The notes beneath the pieces were generated by a model. It was not told the origin of the DNA, did no database searches, and worked only from the letters and a program-made list of their open reading frames with translations. Below are positions 1 through 8,467 of a DNA stretch of 64,000 nt, piece by piece (the stretch's first letter is position 1; each line of letters starts with the position of its first letter). This DNA is from Chryseobacterium sp. Leaf180 (GTDB taxonomy: Bacteria > Bacteroidota > Bacteroidia > Flavobacteriales > Weeksellaceae): NCBI RefSeq assembly GCF_001424585.1, contig NZ_LMPJ01000001.1, positions 915,100-979,099 of the forward strand, in the 5' to 3' direction. The position numbers and the translations under genes were made by a program.

Positions 1-2
1 AT

Positions 3-578
3 GTTTTTAATGAAAAGCATAAAGCCAGCGTACAGGAAGTCGTGTCTGAAGTAAGATTAATGACCAAACAATACATCATTGGTCTATGCATTCAGATTGT
101 AATAGTTTCGACACTGACGACTATATTACTGACTATTTTAGATGTAAAATATGCGGTTCTACTAGGTGTTCTCACCGGACTTTTAAACGTAATTCCCTAT
201 ATCGGAATTGCCATTTCTCTATTAATTTCATGCTTCATTTCGTTTGCCACGGGAGAAGCTTCTACCTGCATTTATGTTGCGATTGGTTATTTCGTGATTC
301 ACCTCATCGACGGTAATATCATTTTGCCGTTTGTCGTCGGTTCGAAAGTAAAAATCAACGCGCTTTTTTCTTTCCTCGGGATTTTGGTAGGCGAACAGCT
401 TTGGGGAATTTCCGGGATGTTTTTATGCATTCCTGCCATTGCGATTTTAAAAATCATCTTTGAGCGTGTGGAAGATCTCAAGCCTTGGGGCAAACTTTTT
501 GGCGAAGACGAAAAACCTTTACGCCCAAAAAAGACCTACAAAATCTCCAAAAGAATTACAATTAAAGAGAAAGATTAG
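3..578 (+). CDS. AI-2E/PerM family transporter (C-terminal part)
   Basis: The reading frame is open from the window edge, so the gene starts upstream and only about 191 C-terminal codons are visible. Several hydrophobic segments are present, with the family hallmarks NVIPYIG after the second visible helix and DGNIILPFVVG before the last helix pair, ending in a charged tail rich in Lys. These fit the PerM/AI-2E exporter family (PF01594), polytopic inner-membrane proteins of uncertain substrate; some members export autoinducer-2, others act in sodium/proton exchange, so the substrate here cannot be told. A GTG at 42 and an ATG at 60 lie in frame but cut into a conserved stretch and are unlikely starts. 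No terminator is obvious after the stop codon. Confidence 0.85.
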   Translation, partial: VFNEKHKASVQEVVSEVRLMTKQYIIGLCIQIVIVSTLTTILLTILDVKYAVLLGVLTGLLNVIPYIGIAISLLISCFISFATGEASTCIYVAIGYFVIHLIDGNIILPFVVGSKVKINALFSFLGILVGEQLWGISGMFLCIPAIAILKIIFERVEDLKPWGKLFGEDEKPLRPKKTYKISKRITIKEKD

Positions 579-732
579 ATTAGATTTTATTTAAATAGAT
601 TTAAATCAAATTTACTGTTCTCAAAAGCGTTTTTAAGTAAATTTCATTTGCTTAAAATTAGACCTAAACCGTCTTTCCTTCTATCAAAATCATTTTGAAC
701 GGAAATTGTTAAGTTTAAATCCGCAAAATTGA

Positions 733-984
733 TGTCTTCACACCAAAATTACAAGTCTGGAATACATCAAATCACGTCCTCCAAAGCACTGATGACATTA
801 TTTACCTCTCCACTACGGTTCCGAACCGCAAATTATACGTCTAGAACCCCGCCGTTGACGTTCAGAACCCTGTTGTTTCGGTTCACAACCACAAAATATA
901 CGTCTGAAACCTCATCGCTGACGTCTGGAACCCCAAATTTTCGGTTCCGAACGCCATCATTCAGGTTAAAAACCGAATCACTTC
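733..984. repeat. Tandem array of twelve degenerate 21-bp units
   Basis: This intergenic stretch resolves into twelve consecutive 21-bp units without gaps, starting at 733, 754, 775, 796, 817, 838, 859, 880, 901, 922, 943 and 964. The last eight are clearly related; the first four are strongly decayed. Many units open with a dyad: GGTTCCGAACC at 817, GTTCAGAAC at 860, GGTTCACAACC at 880, GGTTAAAAACC at 964. Because 21 is a multiple of three, a frame of about 86 codons (TTG at 729 or ATG at 732, stop at 989) stays open and reads as a heptapeptide repeat (for example SGTPNFR then FRTPSFR). I see no start context or known domain and favour a non-coding array, either protein-binding sites or an old minisatellite. 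The rest of the 579-1046 gap shows nothing recognisable. Confidence 0.75.
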
Positions 985-1046
985 AATAAATAACCGCAAT
1001 GATATTTCCGAAGATATATTTTCTTCCATTAAACTTGAAAATCAAG

Positions 1047-1077
1047 CAAAAAAAAACCGCATTTCTTGGAAACGCGG
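1047..1077 (-). terminator. Rho-independent terminator of the acyl-CoA dehydrogenase gene
   Basis: On the minus strand CCGCGTTTC and GAAATGCGG form a 9-bp stem (one G-U pair) around a 3-nt loop and are followed directly by a run of T. It sits 23 nt past the stop codon of the dehydrogenase. Confidence 0.85.
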
Positions 1078-1099
1078 CCGGTTGATATATGGGATTTCT

Positions 1100-2458
1100 T
1101 TAAACAAAAGCACTAAAACCCGTAATCGAGCGCCCTACAATCAAAGAATTGATCTCTTTGGTTCCTTCATACGAATAAATCGCTTCGGCATCTGCCACAA
1201 ATCTCGCGACATCGTACTCCAGCAAAATACCGTTTCCACCCAAAACTTCGCGCGCTCTGGAAACCACATCGCGCGTTCTCATCGTACAGAAAACTTTCGC
1301 GAGTGAGGCATGTTCGTCGAGCAAAGTGCCTTCATCCTGCATTTCAGAAAGCCTGAAAACCATCGTCTGCATTGCCGTGAGATTGGAAAGCATTTCCACC
1401 AAATGTCCCTGTATCATTTGGAAAGAGGCAATCGGTTTCCCAAACTGTTCGCGTTTTCTGGTATAATCGAGTGCACTTTCGTAGGCTCCCCGTGCACAGC
1501 CAGTCGCCATCCACGCAACGCCGGCGCGTGTCATGCGCAAAACTTTGGCCGTATCTTTAAAAGTATTGGCGTTCTGGAGACGGTTTTCTTCGGTTACGAT
1601 GCAGTTTTTCAGCGTAATTAAACCATTCTGCACAATTCTCAACGCCATTTTTCCTCTGATTTTTTCGACAGAATAACCCGAATTGTCTTTTTCTACAATG
1701 AAACCTTTCACTTCGCCGTCGTCAATATCTCTTGCCCAAATAATCACCAAATCTGCAAATGTCGCATTCCCGATCCATTTTTTTTCTCCGTTCAGAATCC
1801 AGCCTTCTTCTGTTTTTTTGCAGGTAACAGTCAGTCCGCCCGCTGCGCCAGAACCTACCTCGGGTTCGGTAAGTCCAAAAGCACCGATTTTCTCAAACTT
1901 CTGCATCTGCGGAAGCCATTTCTGTTTCTGCTCTTCAGACCCGCAAATGTAAATCGAACCCATTGCCAGCCCCGACTGTACGCCAAAAAAGGTCGCAATG
2001 GAAGCATCTATTCTTGCCATTTCCATCGCAATAACACCTTCCATTAAAAACGGCATTCCTTTGCAGCCGTAGCCATGATAGGTTACACCGCAGATATCCA
2101 GTTTTTGAAATTTCGGGATCAGCTCAAACGGAAAATCATCTTTCAGCCAGTATTTGTTGACAATTGGTTTTACTTCCTTTTCCATAAACTCGCGAACCTT
2201 CTGCTGTACTTCGCGCTGCTCGGGCGTGAGCGCGTGATAAACATCGTAGAAATCTCCGTCAATCGGCGGAAGTTCCTTATTTTTCCTGTTCGGATCGAGC
2301 ATTTTCATCATGCCGCTCAGCTGTTTCTCATCGAGCTTGGAAAAATTCTCCATAAGTTTTGGAAGATTCACTTTCTGCGAGATTTCGCTGAGCTGATCAA
2401 AATCAATTGATTTAAATAATTCTACGGCATTCCGGATTTTGGAAAAGGCATTTGACAT
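1100..2458 (-). CDS. Acyl-CoA dehydrogenase (glutaryl-CoA dehydrogenase-like)
   Basis: The 452-aa product is an FAD-dependent acyl-CoA dehydrogenase, which introduces a 2,3 double bond into an acyl-CoA and passes electrons to electron-transfer flavoprotein. The three domains occur in order: helical N-terminal, beta middle with the flavin signature GLTEPEVGSG, and helical C-terminal with REQFGKPI and EVLGGNGI. The catalytic glutamate is probably that in YEGTKEIN near residue 431, the position and context used by glutaryl-CoA dehydrogenases. An N-terminal extension of about 60 residues precedes the domain and is longer than in classical members. I chose the start MSNAF at 2458; upstream in-frame Met codons at 2485 and 2482 would add a short basic tail. 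The exact substrate (glutaryl-CoA or another acyl-CoA) cannot be decided. It is transcribed alone, divergent from the DUF4349 lipoprotein gene, and ends in a clear terminator. Confidence 0.9.
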   Translation of the reverse strand: MSNAFSKIRNAVELFKSIDFDQLSEISQKVNLPKLMENFSKLDEKQLSGMMKMLDPNRKNKELPPIDGDFYDVYHALTPEQREVQQKVREFMEKEVKPIVNKYWLKDDFPFELIPKFQKLDICGVTYHGYGCKGMPFLMEGVIAMEMARIDASIATFFGVQSGLAMGSIYICGSEEQKQKWLPQMQKFEKIGAFGLTEPEVGSGAAGGLTVTCKKTEEGWILNGEKKWIGNATFADLVIIWARDIDDGEVKGFIVEKDNSGYSVEKIRGKMALRIVQNGLITLKNCIVTEENRLQNANTFKDTAKVLRMTRAGVAWMATGCARGAYESALDYTRKREQFGKPIASFQMIQGHLVEMLSNLTAMQTMVFRLSEMQDEGTLLDEHASLAKVFCTMRTRDVVSRAREVLGGNGILLEYDVARFVADAEAIYSYEGTKEINSLIVGRSITGFSAFV

Positions 2459-2651
2459 ACTGCAAGTTTTGTAAAATCTCATCAAAAATCAATCCGAAGG
2501 TGGCGGATCGTCATCAGACAAAATTTACAAAAGTTTACAAATCAAAACATTAAACCCGAAAAACATTTTTACAGAACGTTTACTCTTGGTTTTCAAAAGA
2601 TGCTGTGAGAACTTTTTGAAGTTTGGTCTACAACAATCAAACATTCTTAAT

Positions 2652-3560
2652 ATGAAAACTACGTATGCAATCTCAGCTCTGGCTTTATCGATGATGATCA
2701 GCCTCTCTTCTTGCAGAAAAGGTGAAGTTGCTCTTACCGAAATGGAAGAATACGCCACCACCGATTCTTCTATGGCGCCCGTCTCAGACAGTATTTCTTC
2801 GGTGGCAAGTCTCAAAATAAAAGACAAACAGTTTATCAAAACCGCGTCGGTCGATATGGTGGTGAAAAATGTATACGACGCAACACTTGTATTGGAAAAA
2901 ACAGCGCAGGACTTGGGCGGTTTTGTGACAAACAGTGAGATGAGCAGCCAGATGATCAGTGAAAATACTTACGCGAAAGACGATGACAGCGCAGTTTTGG
3001 TAAAACAGTTCAAGACACAGAATACGATGAATTTTCGTGTACCGACGGATCAGCTCGGTGCTTTTTTAACGGAAATCAACAGACAGAAAATTTTCCTGAA
3101 TACACGTACGATCAGCGCTGAAGACGTGACGGCAAACATTAAATATTCTGAACTCGAGCGCAAACGTGCCGAAAAAAACAGTAAGAATATTGAGGTTTTG
3201 AAAGCAACAAAAGATAAAGTGCAGCTGGATAATGATAATACGTCGGACAGCAATCTGCAACAGCTTAACAGCATGAATATGACCGATCAACTGAAGTACA
3301 GTACGGTAGATGTTTTTATCGCTGAACCAAATGTGAGCGTTGCGGAAATTCCGGTGACAAATACTTTGGATCTGAATGACAAGTACCGAATGAGTTTCTT
3401 TTACAGTCTGAAAAATGCTTTGCACAGCGGCTATTTTCTCATTCAGAAAATAGTAATCGCCCTTTTCAGCATCTGGCCACTGATTATTATTTTTGGTTTT
3501 GCATTTTACTTTTACCGGAAAAATCAGTCTAAAAAGAGAAAGCCTACCGCGCCAAACTAA
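2652..3560 (+). CDS. DUF4349 domain lipoprotein
   Basis: The 302-aa product begins with a lipoprotein signal (MKTTYAIS, then ISLSSC with Cys21 as lipidation site), followed by an acidic, Ser-rich linker and a DUF4349 domain (about residues 55-250). That domain shows its usual opening, KTASVDMVVKNV, the segment GGFVTNSEMSS, and a charged coiled-coil stretch around YSELERKRAEKN. One hydrophobic helix near the C-terminus (about residues 265-290) is followed by a basic tail. DUF4349 proteins are envelope proteins of unknown function, so no activity is assigned. The start at 2652 is preferred over an in-frame codon at 2586 because it gives a proper signal peptide. It runs towards the YdeI-like gene with 30 nt between the two stop codons. 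Confidence 0.85.
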   Translation: MKTTYAISALALSMMISLSSCRKGEVALTEMEEYATTDSSMAPVSDSISSVASLKIKDKQFIKTASVDMVVKNVYDATLVLEKTAQDLGGFVTNSEMSSQMISENTYAKDDDSAVLVKQFKTQNTMNFRVPTDQLGAFLTEINRQKIFLNTRTISAEDVTANIKYSELERKRAEKNSKNIEVLKATKDKVQLDNDNTSDSNLQQLNSMNMTDQLKYSTVDVFIAEPNVSVAEIPVTNTLDLNDKYRMSFFYSLKNALHSGYFLIQKIVIALFSIWPLIIIFGFAFYFYRKNQSKKRKPTAPN

Positions 3561-3590
3561 GGCAATCTGGCTTCGGCCATCTCCATATAT

Positions 3591-4208
3591 TTATTTTTTC
3601 TTCTCATATTTCCAGTTGCGGCCTTTGCCCACTGAAATCCATTCAAGTGCCTGCTCCATCCTTTTGGTGCGGGTGCTTTCTGTTTTGGCTTCGGCGATCC
3701 AATGAATATATTCTTTGCGGAAAGACGGCGAAGCTTTTATAAAAACTTCATTTGCCAGTTTGTTTTGATCTAAAGCCGCTTTAAAATAATCCGGAATCTC
3801 AACTTCTGTTTTATTGGGTGCGGTTTTCTTCATTTTAAAACCTGCGTCCGTCAGATCCATCGCTTCCTGAATAATCTCGCGCAGCCTAATTTTTCCCGGA
3901 AGATCATCAAGTTTTGTGATTTTTCCCAGGCTGAACATATTTGATTTTTCGGCATCAGTTTCCAGACTCTGAATGGTTTTCATCTCACCGTGCAGCCAGA
4001 ATCCCATGCTGCAGTAATTTTTAAATGAAACCACCGAACAAAGAATTTTACTGTTGTACATAAACGTAGGAAATTTCCATTTAATGGTTTCTTCGGTTTG
4101 TGGACACACTTCATGTACGGTTTGGCGGAGATATTCGAGAATCGGTTTGGCAAATTCAGGCGCGTTTGCAATATATTCGTCAACGCGCGGATCGTAAATT
4201 GTGCTCAT
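3591..4208 (-). CDS. YdeI/OmpD-associated family protein with DUF1801 domain
   Basis: The 205-aa protein has an N-terminal DUF1801 domain (about residues 15-115, with EETIKWKFPTFMYN and a GFWLHGEM segment) and a C-terminal YdeI-type helical domain (about 145-200, with IPDYFKAAL and PSFRKEYIHWIAEAKTESTR). The second region is the bacteriocin-protection/OmpD-associated domain found in small cytoplasmic proteins; biochemistry is poorly known, and I infer no specific reaction. The start MSTIYDP at 4208 is chosen because it lies one nucleotide after the stop codon of the upstream serine hydrolase gene, a typical coupled arrangement, whereas the in-frame codon at 4235 would lie inside that gene. 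The two genes are probably co-transcribed. Confidence 0.85.
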   Translation of the reverse strand: MSTIYDPRVDEYIANAPEFAKPILEYLRQTVHEVCPQTEETIKWKFPTFMYNSKILCSVVSFKNYCSMGFWLHGEMKTIQSLETDAEKSNMFSLGKITKLDDLPGKIRLREIIQEAMDLTDAGFKMKKTAPNKTEVEIPDYFKAALDQNKLANEVFIKASPSFRKEYIHWIAEAKTESTRTKRMEQALEWISVGKGRNWKYEKKK

Positions 4209-4209
4209 T

Positions 4210-5343
4210 TTAAGCAAAAATTTTAGCGGCTTCATTTACAAGAAATCGAACCTGATCTGGTCTTCCACGGTCAGTTTTCGGAAGATTATTATAGCTTCCT
4301 GTGCGCACAATAACCATATTTTTCTCAGGAACCATGATGATGTACTGACCCTGCAAACCTAGAAAATAATAATGTTTGATGGGATTGTCATTATTAATCC
4401 AAAAACCCATTCCGTAGATTTCCTTTGATTTTCCGGTGCCGGTTTTCATGTCATTAATAAAATTTTCGCTTAAAATTTCGCGGCCTTCATATTTTCCGTT
4501 GTTAATAAAAAGCTGTCCGAGTTTGGCAAAATCGCGTGTGTTTGAGTGAATACAGCAGTACGTTTTTTCCATACCACTTTCGTCCACGCTCCATTCGGCA
4601 TCTTGTTCCATCCCAAGCGGAATCCAGAATTTTTCAGAAAGATAACTTGATAAGGTTTGGTTCAAAGCTTTCTTTATAGCAAAACCTAAAAGCTGTGTTG
4701 AACCGCTTTGATATTCAAATCTTTCGCCGGGATTTTCTTTAAAATTTCGCGAAAATGTCGCTTTCATCAGATTTCGACCGTAGTACGCTTTGGCATTTGG
4801 CAGAAACGGATTTTTATAATTTTCATCCCAGTCGAGACCCGATTCCATCTGTGCAAGATGTTTTAAAGTTAAATTCTTACCAAAAGGTTTAGTATCAACC
4901 TCAGGGAAAAACTCAGAAAATTTCTGATCAATATCTTTAATTTTTCCTTCTTCGACAGCTTTTCCGAGCAGCATCACCGTAACAGCTTTTGCCATAGAAA
5001 AAGAATTGGTTTTTGAAAGCGCATTATAACCGTTAAAGTATTCTTCATGAATCAGTTTTCCATCTTTAACGACTAAAAACGAGGCGGTATTTGAGTTTTG
5101 AAGATCATCAGAAACTTCGTTGGGCAAAGTAATTTTATTAAAATCAGGATGTTCTTCCCAGGCTTTTGCTGTTCCTTTTTTAATGATATTGCTTTTGAAA
5201 AGTCTGCCGTCGTCGATGTTGGCGCTCATTCTTCCACGCAGGTAAGTTTTAGAAATTCCGCTGAAAAGATACGCATAGCCGAAGATGTAAAATAGAGATG
5301 CGGCTACCAATATGAAAGCTAACAAATAAAGTAAATACGCCAT
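4210..5343 (-). CDS. Serine hydrolase, class C beta-lactamase family
   Basis: This 377-aa protein starts with a membrane helix (about residues 4-30) and continues into a penicillin-binding-protein/class C beta-lactamase fold. The catalytic SxxK is S116-M-A-K119, the second motif is Y211-Q-S213, and a C-terminal strand segment (TGSYNN) occupies the KTG-box region without a canonical KTG. Family members are esterases, D-aminopeptidases or peptidoglycan hydrolases; true beta-lactamase action is unlikely for a membrane-anchored protein of this subgroup, but that is inference. It is the first gene of a two-gene unit with the YdeI-like gene. A -7-like element lies upstream at 5360-5367, divergent from the M48 protease gene. 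Confidence 0.9.
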   Translation of the reverse strand: MAYLLYLLAFILVAASLFYIFGYAYLFSGISKTYLRGRMSANIDDGRLFKSNIIKKGTAKAWEEHPDFNKITLPNEVSDDLQNSNTASFLVVKDGKLIHEEYFNGYNALSKTNSFSMAKAVTVMLLGKAVEEGKIKDIDQKFSEFFPEVDTKPFGKNLTLKHLAQMESGLDWDENYKNPFLPNAKAYYGRNLMKATFSRNFKENPGERFEYQSGSTQLLGFAIKKALNQTLSSYLSEKFWIPLGMEQDAEWSVDESGMEKTYCCIHSNTRDFAKLGQLFINNGKYEGREILSENFINDMKTGTGKSKEIYGMGFWINNDNPIKHYYFLGLQGQYIIMVPEKNMVIVRTGSYNNLPKTDRGRPDQVRFLVNEAAKIFA

Positions 5344-5359
5344 AATAAACTGTCTGAGA

Positions 5360-5367
5360 CAAATGTA
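5360..5367 (-). promoter_or_regulatory. Candidate -7 element of the serine hydrolase gene
   Basis: The minus strand reads TACATTTG, matching the Bacteroidota TAnnTTTG element, 17 nt before the start codon. No convincing -33 TTTG is seen. Confidence 0.45.
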
Positions 5368-5410
5368 GAATAATTTTAAAAATAAATAATCGCCGTGTTT
5401 TTAAATGATT

Positions 5411-5418
5411 TACTTTTG
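5411..5418 (+). promoter_or_regulatory. Candidate -7 element of the M48 protease gene
   Basis: TACTTTTG fits TAnnTTTG and ends 20 nt before the start codon at 5439. The -33 element is not clear. Confidence 0.45.
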
Positions 5419-5438
5419 TCTTAAATGATGAAAAAACG

Positions 5439-6740
5439 ATGACCCGATTTATACTTTTTCTTTTTTTGATTCTGAATTCTCTTTCTCTTAAATCGCAGCT
5501 TTACAAACCTTTAGATACTGCAGATTATGCGCAGCGGAAAGTTTTTATAAAAACGTACACCGCCGAAAATGAGCTCTACATAAAAGATTTAAAGAACAGG
5601 TATCCCGGAAAAACCGGACAGGAACTGGCGAAAATTTACAAAGAATTTGAAACCGATTTTGTCACTCAGGTAAAGAATAAAGATTTTATTTTTAATTCTG
5701 CGCTGGATGCTGATGTAGCCGCGCTGATCATTAAACTCAGGAAAAACAACCCAAATATTCCTCAGAAACTGAAGGTTTTAATTGCTAAAGATAATGCGCC
5801 GAATGCCTATTGCCTTGCCGATGGAACTTTTGTAATCAATCTCGGACTTTTTAATCTGCTTGAAAATGACGACCAGTTGGCATCGGTGATCGCTCACGAA
5901 CTTGGCCACAAAATGGGCGAGCATGTTTTGCGTGATATCGTCGGATTTATCAATCAGGACAAAATGGATAAAATAACGGTTCAGAACATAAAATCTGACC
6001 GTCTTAACCGAAATAAAAAAGCTTTTGATGTATTAAAAATCCGGCTGTACAGAAAAGGGATTGAAAAACGTAAAAATGAAATGCGCGCTGATTCTCTCGG
6101 TTTTGTACTGTACCGGAAAACCGATTTTTCTAAAACTGATTTCGTGAATGCGCTTCAAAATTTAAAAAAATATGATACGATTTCGCCGGTTCCTGTAAAA
6201 CTGGAAACATATAAAAAATATTTCAGCCTTCCCAGTCAGGAATTTAAAGACAAATGGATGAAGAAAGAAGATTTTTCAGCGTACGATTACAAAGCTTTTA
6301 AAGCAAAAATCAACGAAGATTCTGTCGCCTCGCATCCTGAAATTCCGGAACGTGTGGCAAAACTTCAGAAATATTTTACCGAACTCAAAACAACGGCTCC
6401 GCCTGCGCCTTCATCAGAAAGTTTTAAAAAAGCGGAACATATCGCGCGTATGGAAATTTTACCAAACTTTTTTCATGCTGAAGAATATGGTCTCGGGATT
6501 TACACTTCGCTCCAGTTTTTGCAGGAAAATGAGGAGACAAAATATTATGAGAACTGGCTTGGAAAATGTTTTGCAAAGATCTATGAAGGCCGGAAAAACT
6601 ATACTCTCAACCGTTATCTCGACCGTATAGATCCAAAAGATCAAAGCGAAAGCTACCAGCAGTTTCTTAATTTTATGTGGAATCTCAGTTTAAATGAAAT
6701 CAAAACGATTGCAGATTATTATCAAAACAAAAAATCCTGA
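5439..6740 (+). CDS. Secreted M48 family zinc metallopeptidase
   Basis: The 433-aa protein has an N-terminal signal peptide (MTRFILFLFLILNSLSLKSQ) and a Ste24/HtpX-like M48 peptidase domain. The zinc site is visible: H143-E-L-G-H147 with the catalytic Glu144, and E204-xxx-D208 (EMRAD) supplies the third ligand and the usual following Asp. Upstream of it, NAYCLADGTFVINLGL matches the conserved strand of the family. The C-terminal half (about 240-433) is helical and not recognisable; it may be a TPR-like or substrate domain. M48 enzymes of this type work in the periplasm on misfolded or outer-membrane proteins (BepA-like), which I infer here from the signal peptide only. Transcribed alone; the stop codon is part of the terminator stem. 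Confidence 0.9.
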   Translation: MTRFILFLFLILNSLSLKSQLYKPLDTADYAQRKVFIKTYTAENELYIKDLKNRYPGKTGQELAKIYKEFETDFVTQVKNKDFIFNSALDADVAALIIKLRKNNPNIPQKLKVLIAKDNAPNAYCLADGTFVINLGLFNLLENDDQLASVIAHELGHKMGEHVLRDIVGFINQDKMDKITVQNIKSDRLNRNKKAFDVLKIRLYRKGIEKRKNEMRADSLGFVLYRKTDFSKTDFVNALQNLKKYDTISPVPVKLETYKKYFSLPSQEFKDKWMKKEDFSAYDYKAFKAKINEDSVASHPEIPERVAKLQKYFTELKTTAPPAPSSESFKKAEHIARMEILPNFFHAEEYGLGIYTSLQFLQENEETKYYENWLGKCFAKIYEGRKNYTLNRYLDRIDPKDQSESYQQFLNFMWNLSLNEIKTIADYYQNKKS

Positions 6741-6758
6741 AAAGCTTCAGGATTTTTT
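6731..6758. terminator. Bidirectional terminator between convergent genes
   Basis: ATCCTGAA (6734-6741) and TTCAGGAT (6746-6753) form a perfect stem with loop AAGC, flanked by A on the left and T on the right, so it can serve both the protease gene and the convergent gene at 6777. It contains the protease stop codon. Confidence 0.85.
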
Positions 6759-6776
6759 GTTTTCAGGTAGTTAAAA

Positions 6777-8306
6777 TTAGTAATTAAGCCTTTCTAATCG
6801 CACTTTATTATACTTTTCTTTGGTATTGAATTCGTGCAGCAAAATGTAACCTTCTTTCCCTACATACGGGTAAACTGTGAAATTGTCTTTTTCTGAGATC
6901 GGAACAATTTCCTGAGCAAACTTCCCGTCGATCACGGTATTGATGAAGAGATTCCATTTTTTTTCTTTCGTCACCTGATCTTTCTGGTAATCGCGGTAGA
7001 AAAAAACAACGTCTTTTCCGTCATTCAGATACTGCGAAAACAGGTAATCGTTATTTGCCCAGCGTGTTTTTTCTTTTTCCAGAATCTTTATTTCTTTTAT
7101 TTTGAAATCCTTATCGGTGTACGTGTACACAAGATCTGTGGTTTTTGGTGCATTGTACTGTCCTTCGGGTTTGTACTTTTCGGCAAGAATTCCTACACTG
7201 CCGTCATTCATAAAATACATGTCTTTTGTCTGAAGATAATAGCCGCTTTCCACATCGCCTTCTTTACCGATATTCTTGATGTATTTCTGATAATCTGGTC
7301 TGAAGGCAATCGTCTTCAAATCTGTAGAAAAATCTTTCTTATCCACCATCAGCCTTGCAAAACCTTCAGTACGGCTGTCTACAAAATTTCTTCCGGTGTA
7401 AACGATTTTATCACTGAAAATTTTATCATTATCTATTCTCTCATTCCCGGAATTAAACACATCTATATTATAAAGCGTTTCCGGTGAAAGCCCTGATAAC
7501 GGCTTGTTTGAAACTTCTTTCCCGGTTTTCATATCGATGACCAGAAGCGAAAACGCCCTGTCTTTACCGTCAGATTTTCTCAGGATGCTGTACATGTAAT
7601 TCTCGTCCCTATCGAGAACAGAAATATCAGAAAAAACTTTTTTAGTTCCGTTTGTATTGTATTTGTAGCGCCAAAGTTCCTTTTTATTATCATCAAAACG
7701 AATGATGCTATTGTTGTTCACATATCTGCCATAATCATGATGCTCGGTCGCCAGGTAGCCGCCTTCTTTGATTTCACTAACGTACGCAACATAGTCGTAG
7801 CCGAGATCCTTCTTCTCCTGGCGGCTATCGTTTCGCTGTTCTTTCCAGTTTTTTTGTTCGGTAATCTCGCTGAATGTTCCGTTTTTATAGTCGTAATATA
7901 CTTTTGGTTTTACCGTATTGTCTTTGATATTGATCACCATAGACGGAGGCGAAGCGGTAAGCGTTTTACTTAAAACCAACATGTAATTAATATTTACCGG
8001 CTTCAGAATAATCTGATTTCTGAAATTCATAAAACCCACATAAGAGCCCACGCTGATATCACTTTCAAACTCATTATTGGCAACCGGATTTAGATTTTTA
8101 TCTAAAATAACGTATCCGAATTTCTGACTGGTTTTGCTGGTCTTACCGTAAGAATACATCGAAACATATCCGTAGAGATTCTCTTTCGTATCAAAAATAG
8201 CATTCATACCTGCAAACTGACCGCTGGCAAGTGCTGACAAATCTTGTGTCTGAGCGAAAGTTGCCGAAGAAAGCAGCCCAAAAACAACAAATAAAACTTT
8301 TTTCAT
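6777..8306 (-). CDS. Secreted protein of unknown function
   Basis: The 509-aa product has a clear signal peptide (MKKVLFVVFGLLSSATFAQ). The mature part is rich in Asp, Lys and aromatic residues with regular beta-strand-like segments such as YGYVSMYSYGK, YMYSILRKSDG and DLVYTYTDKD, spaced in a manner suggesting a beta-propeller or repeated beta-sheet architecture. I do not recognise the family and see no catalytic motif, no lipobox and no C-terminal type IX secretion signal. It is therefore probably a periplasmic or surface protein. It is transcribed alone with a -7-like element (8325-8332) just upstream. Confidence 0.8.
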   Translation of the reverse strand: MKKVLFVVFGLLSSATFAQTQDLSALASGQFAGMNAIFDTKENLYGYVSMYSYGKTSKTSQKFGYVILDKNLNPVANNEFESDISVGSYVGFMNFRNQIILKPVNINYMLVLSKTLTASPPSMVINIKDNTVKPKVYYDYKNGTFSEITEQKNWKEQRNDSRQEKKDLGYDYVAYVSEIKEGGYLATEHHDYGRYVNNNSIIRFDDNKKELWRYKYNTNGTKKVFSDISVLDRDENYMYSILRKSDGKDRAFSLLVIDMKTGKEVSNKPLSGLSPETLYNIDVFNSGNERIDNDKIFSDKIVYTGRNFVDSRTEGFARLMVDKKDFSTDLKTIAFRPDYQKYIKNIGKEGDVESGYYLQTKDMYFMNDGSVGILAEKYKPEGQYNAPKTTDLVYTYTDKDFKIKEIKILEKEKTRWANNDYLFSQYLNDGKDVVFFYRDYQKDQVTKEKKWNLFINTVIDGKFAQEIVPISEKDNFTVYPYVGKEGYILLHEFNTKEKYNKVRLERLNY

Positions 8307-8324
8307 TCAAATATTAATTTGCCC

Positions 8325-8332
8325 CAAATGTA
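8325..8332 (-). promoter_or_regulatory. Candidate -7 element of the 509-aa secreted protein gene
   Basis: The minus strand reads TACATTTG (TAnnTTTG), 18 nt before the start codon; the -33 element is weak. Confidence 0.4.
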
Positions 8333-8406
8333 AATAAATATTTAAATAAGTTTAAAATTGTTTCCTGCTGTCTTAAAATAATTTTAAAAAAGAGTGAAAT
8401 GCAATA

Positions 8407-8445
8407 ATTAAACAAAAACTCCTTCAAAGAAAATCTCTGAAGGAG
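8407..8445 (-). terminator. Terminator of the outer-membrane barrel gene
   Basis: Arms 8419-8430 and 8434-8445 form a 12-bp stem with one mismatch (core CTCCTTCA/TGAAGGAG), and on the minus strand it runs into TTTTTG. It ends the mlaE-mlaF-barrel unit. Confidence 0.8.
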
Positions 8446-8467
8446 CTGATATGTGAAATTTTAAGTT

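Noticed and set aside
729..989. An 86-codon protein with heptapeptide repeats.
   Set aside because: A 21-bp period keeps any frame open by itself; there is no start context, signal or known domain. Kept as a repeat array.
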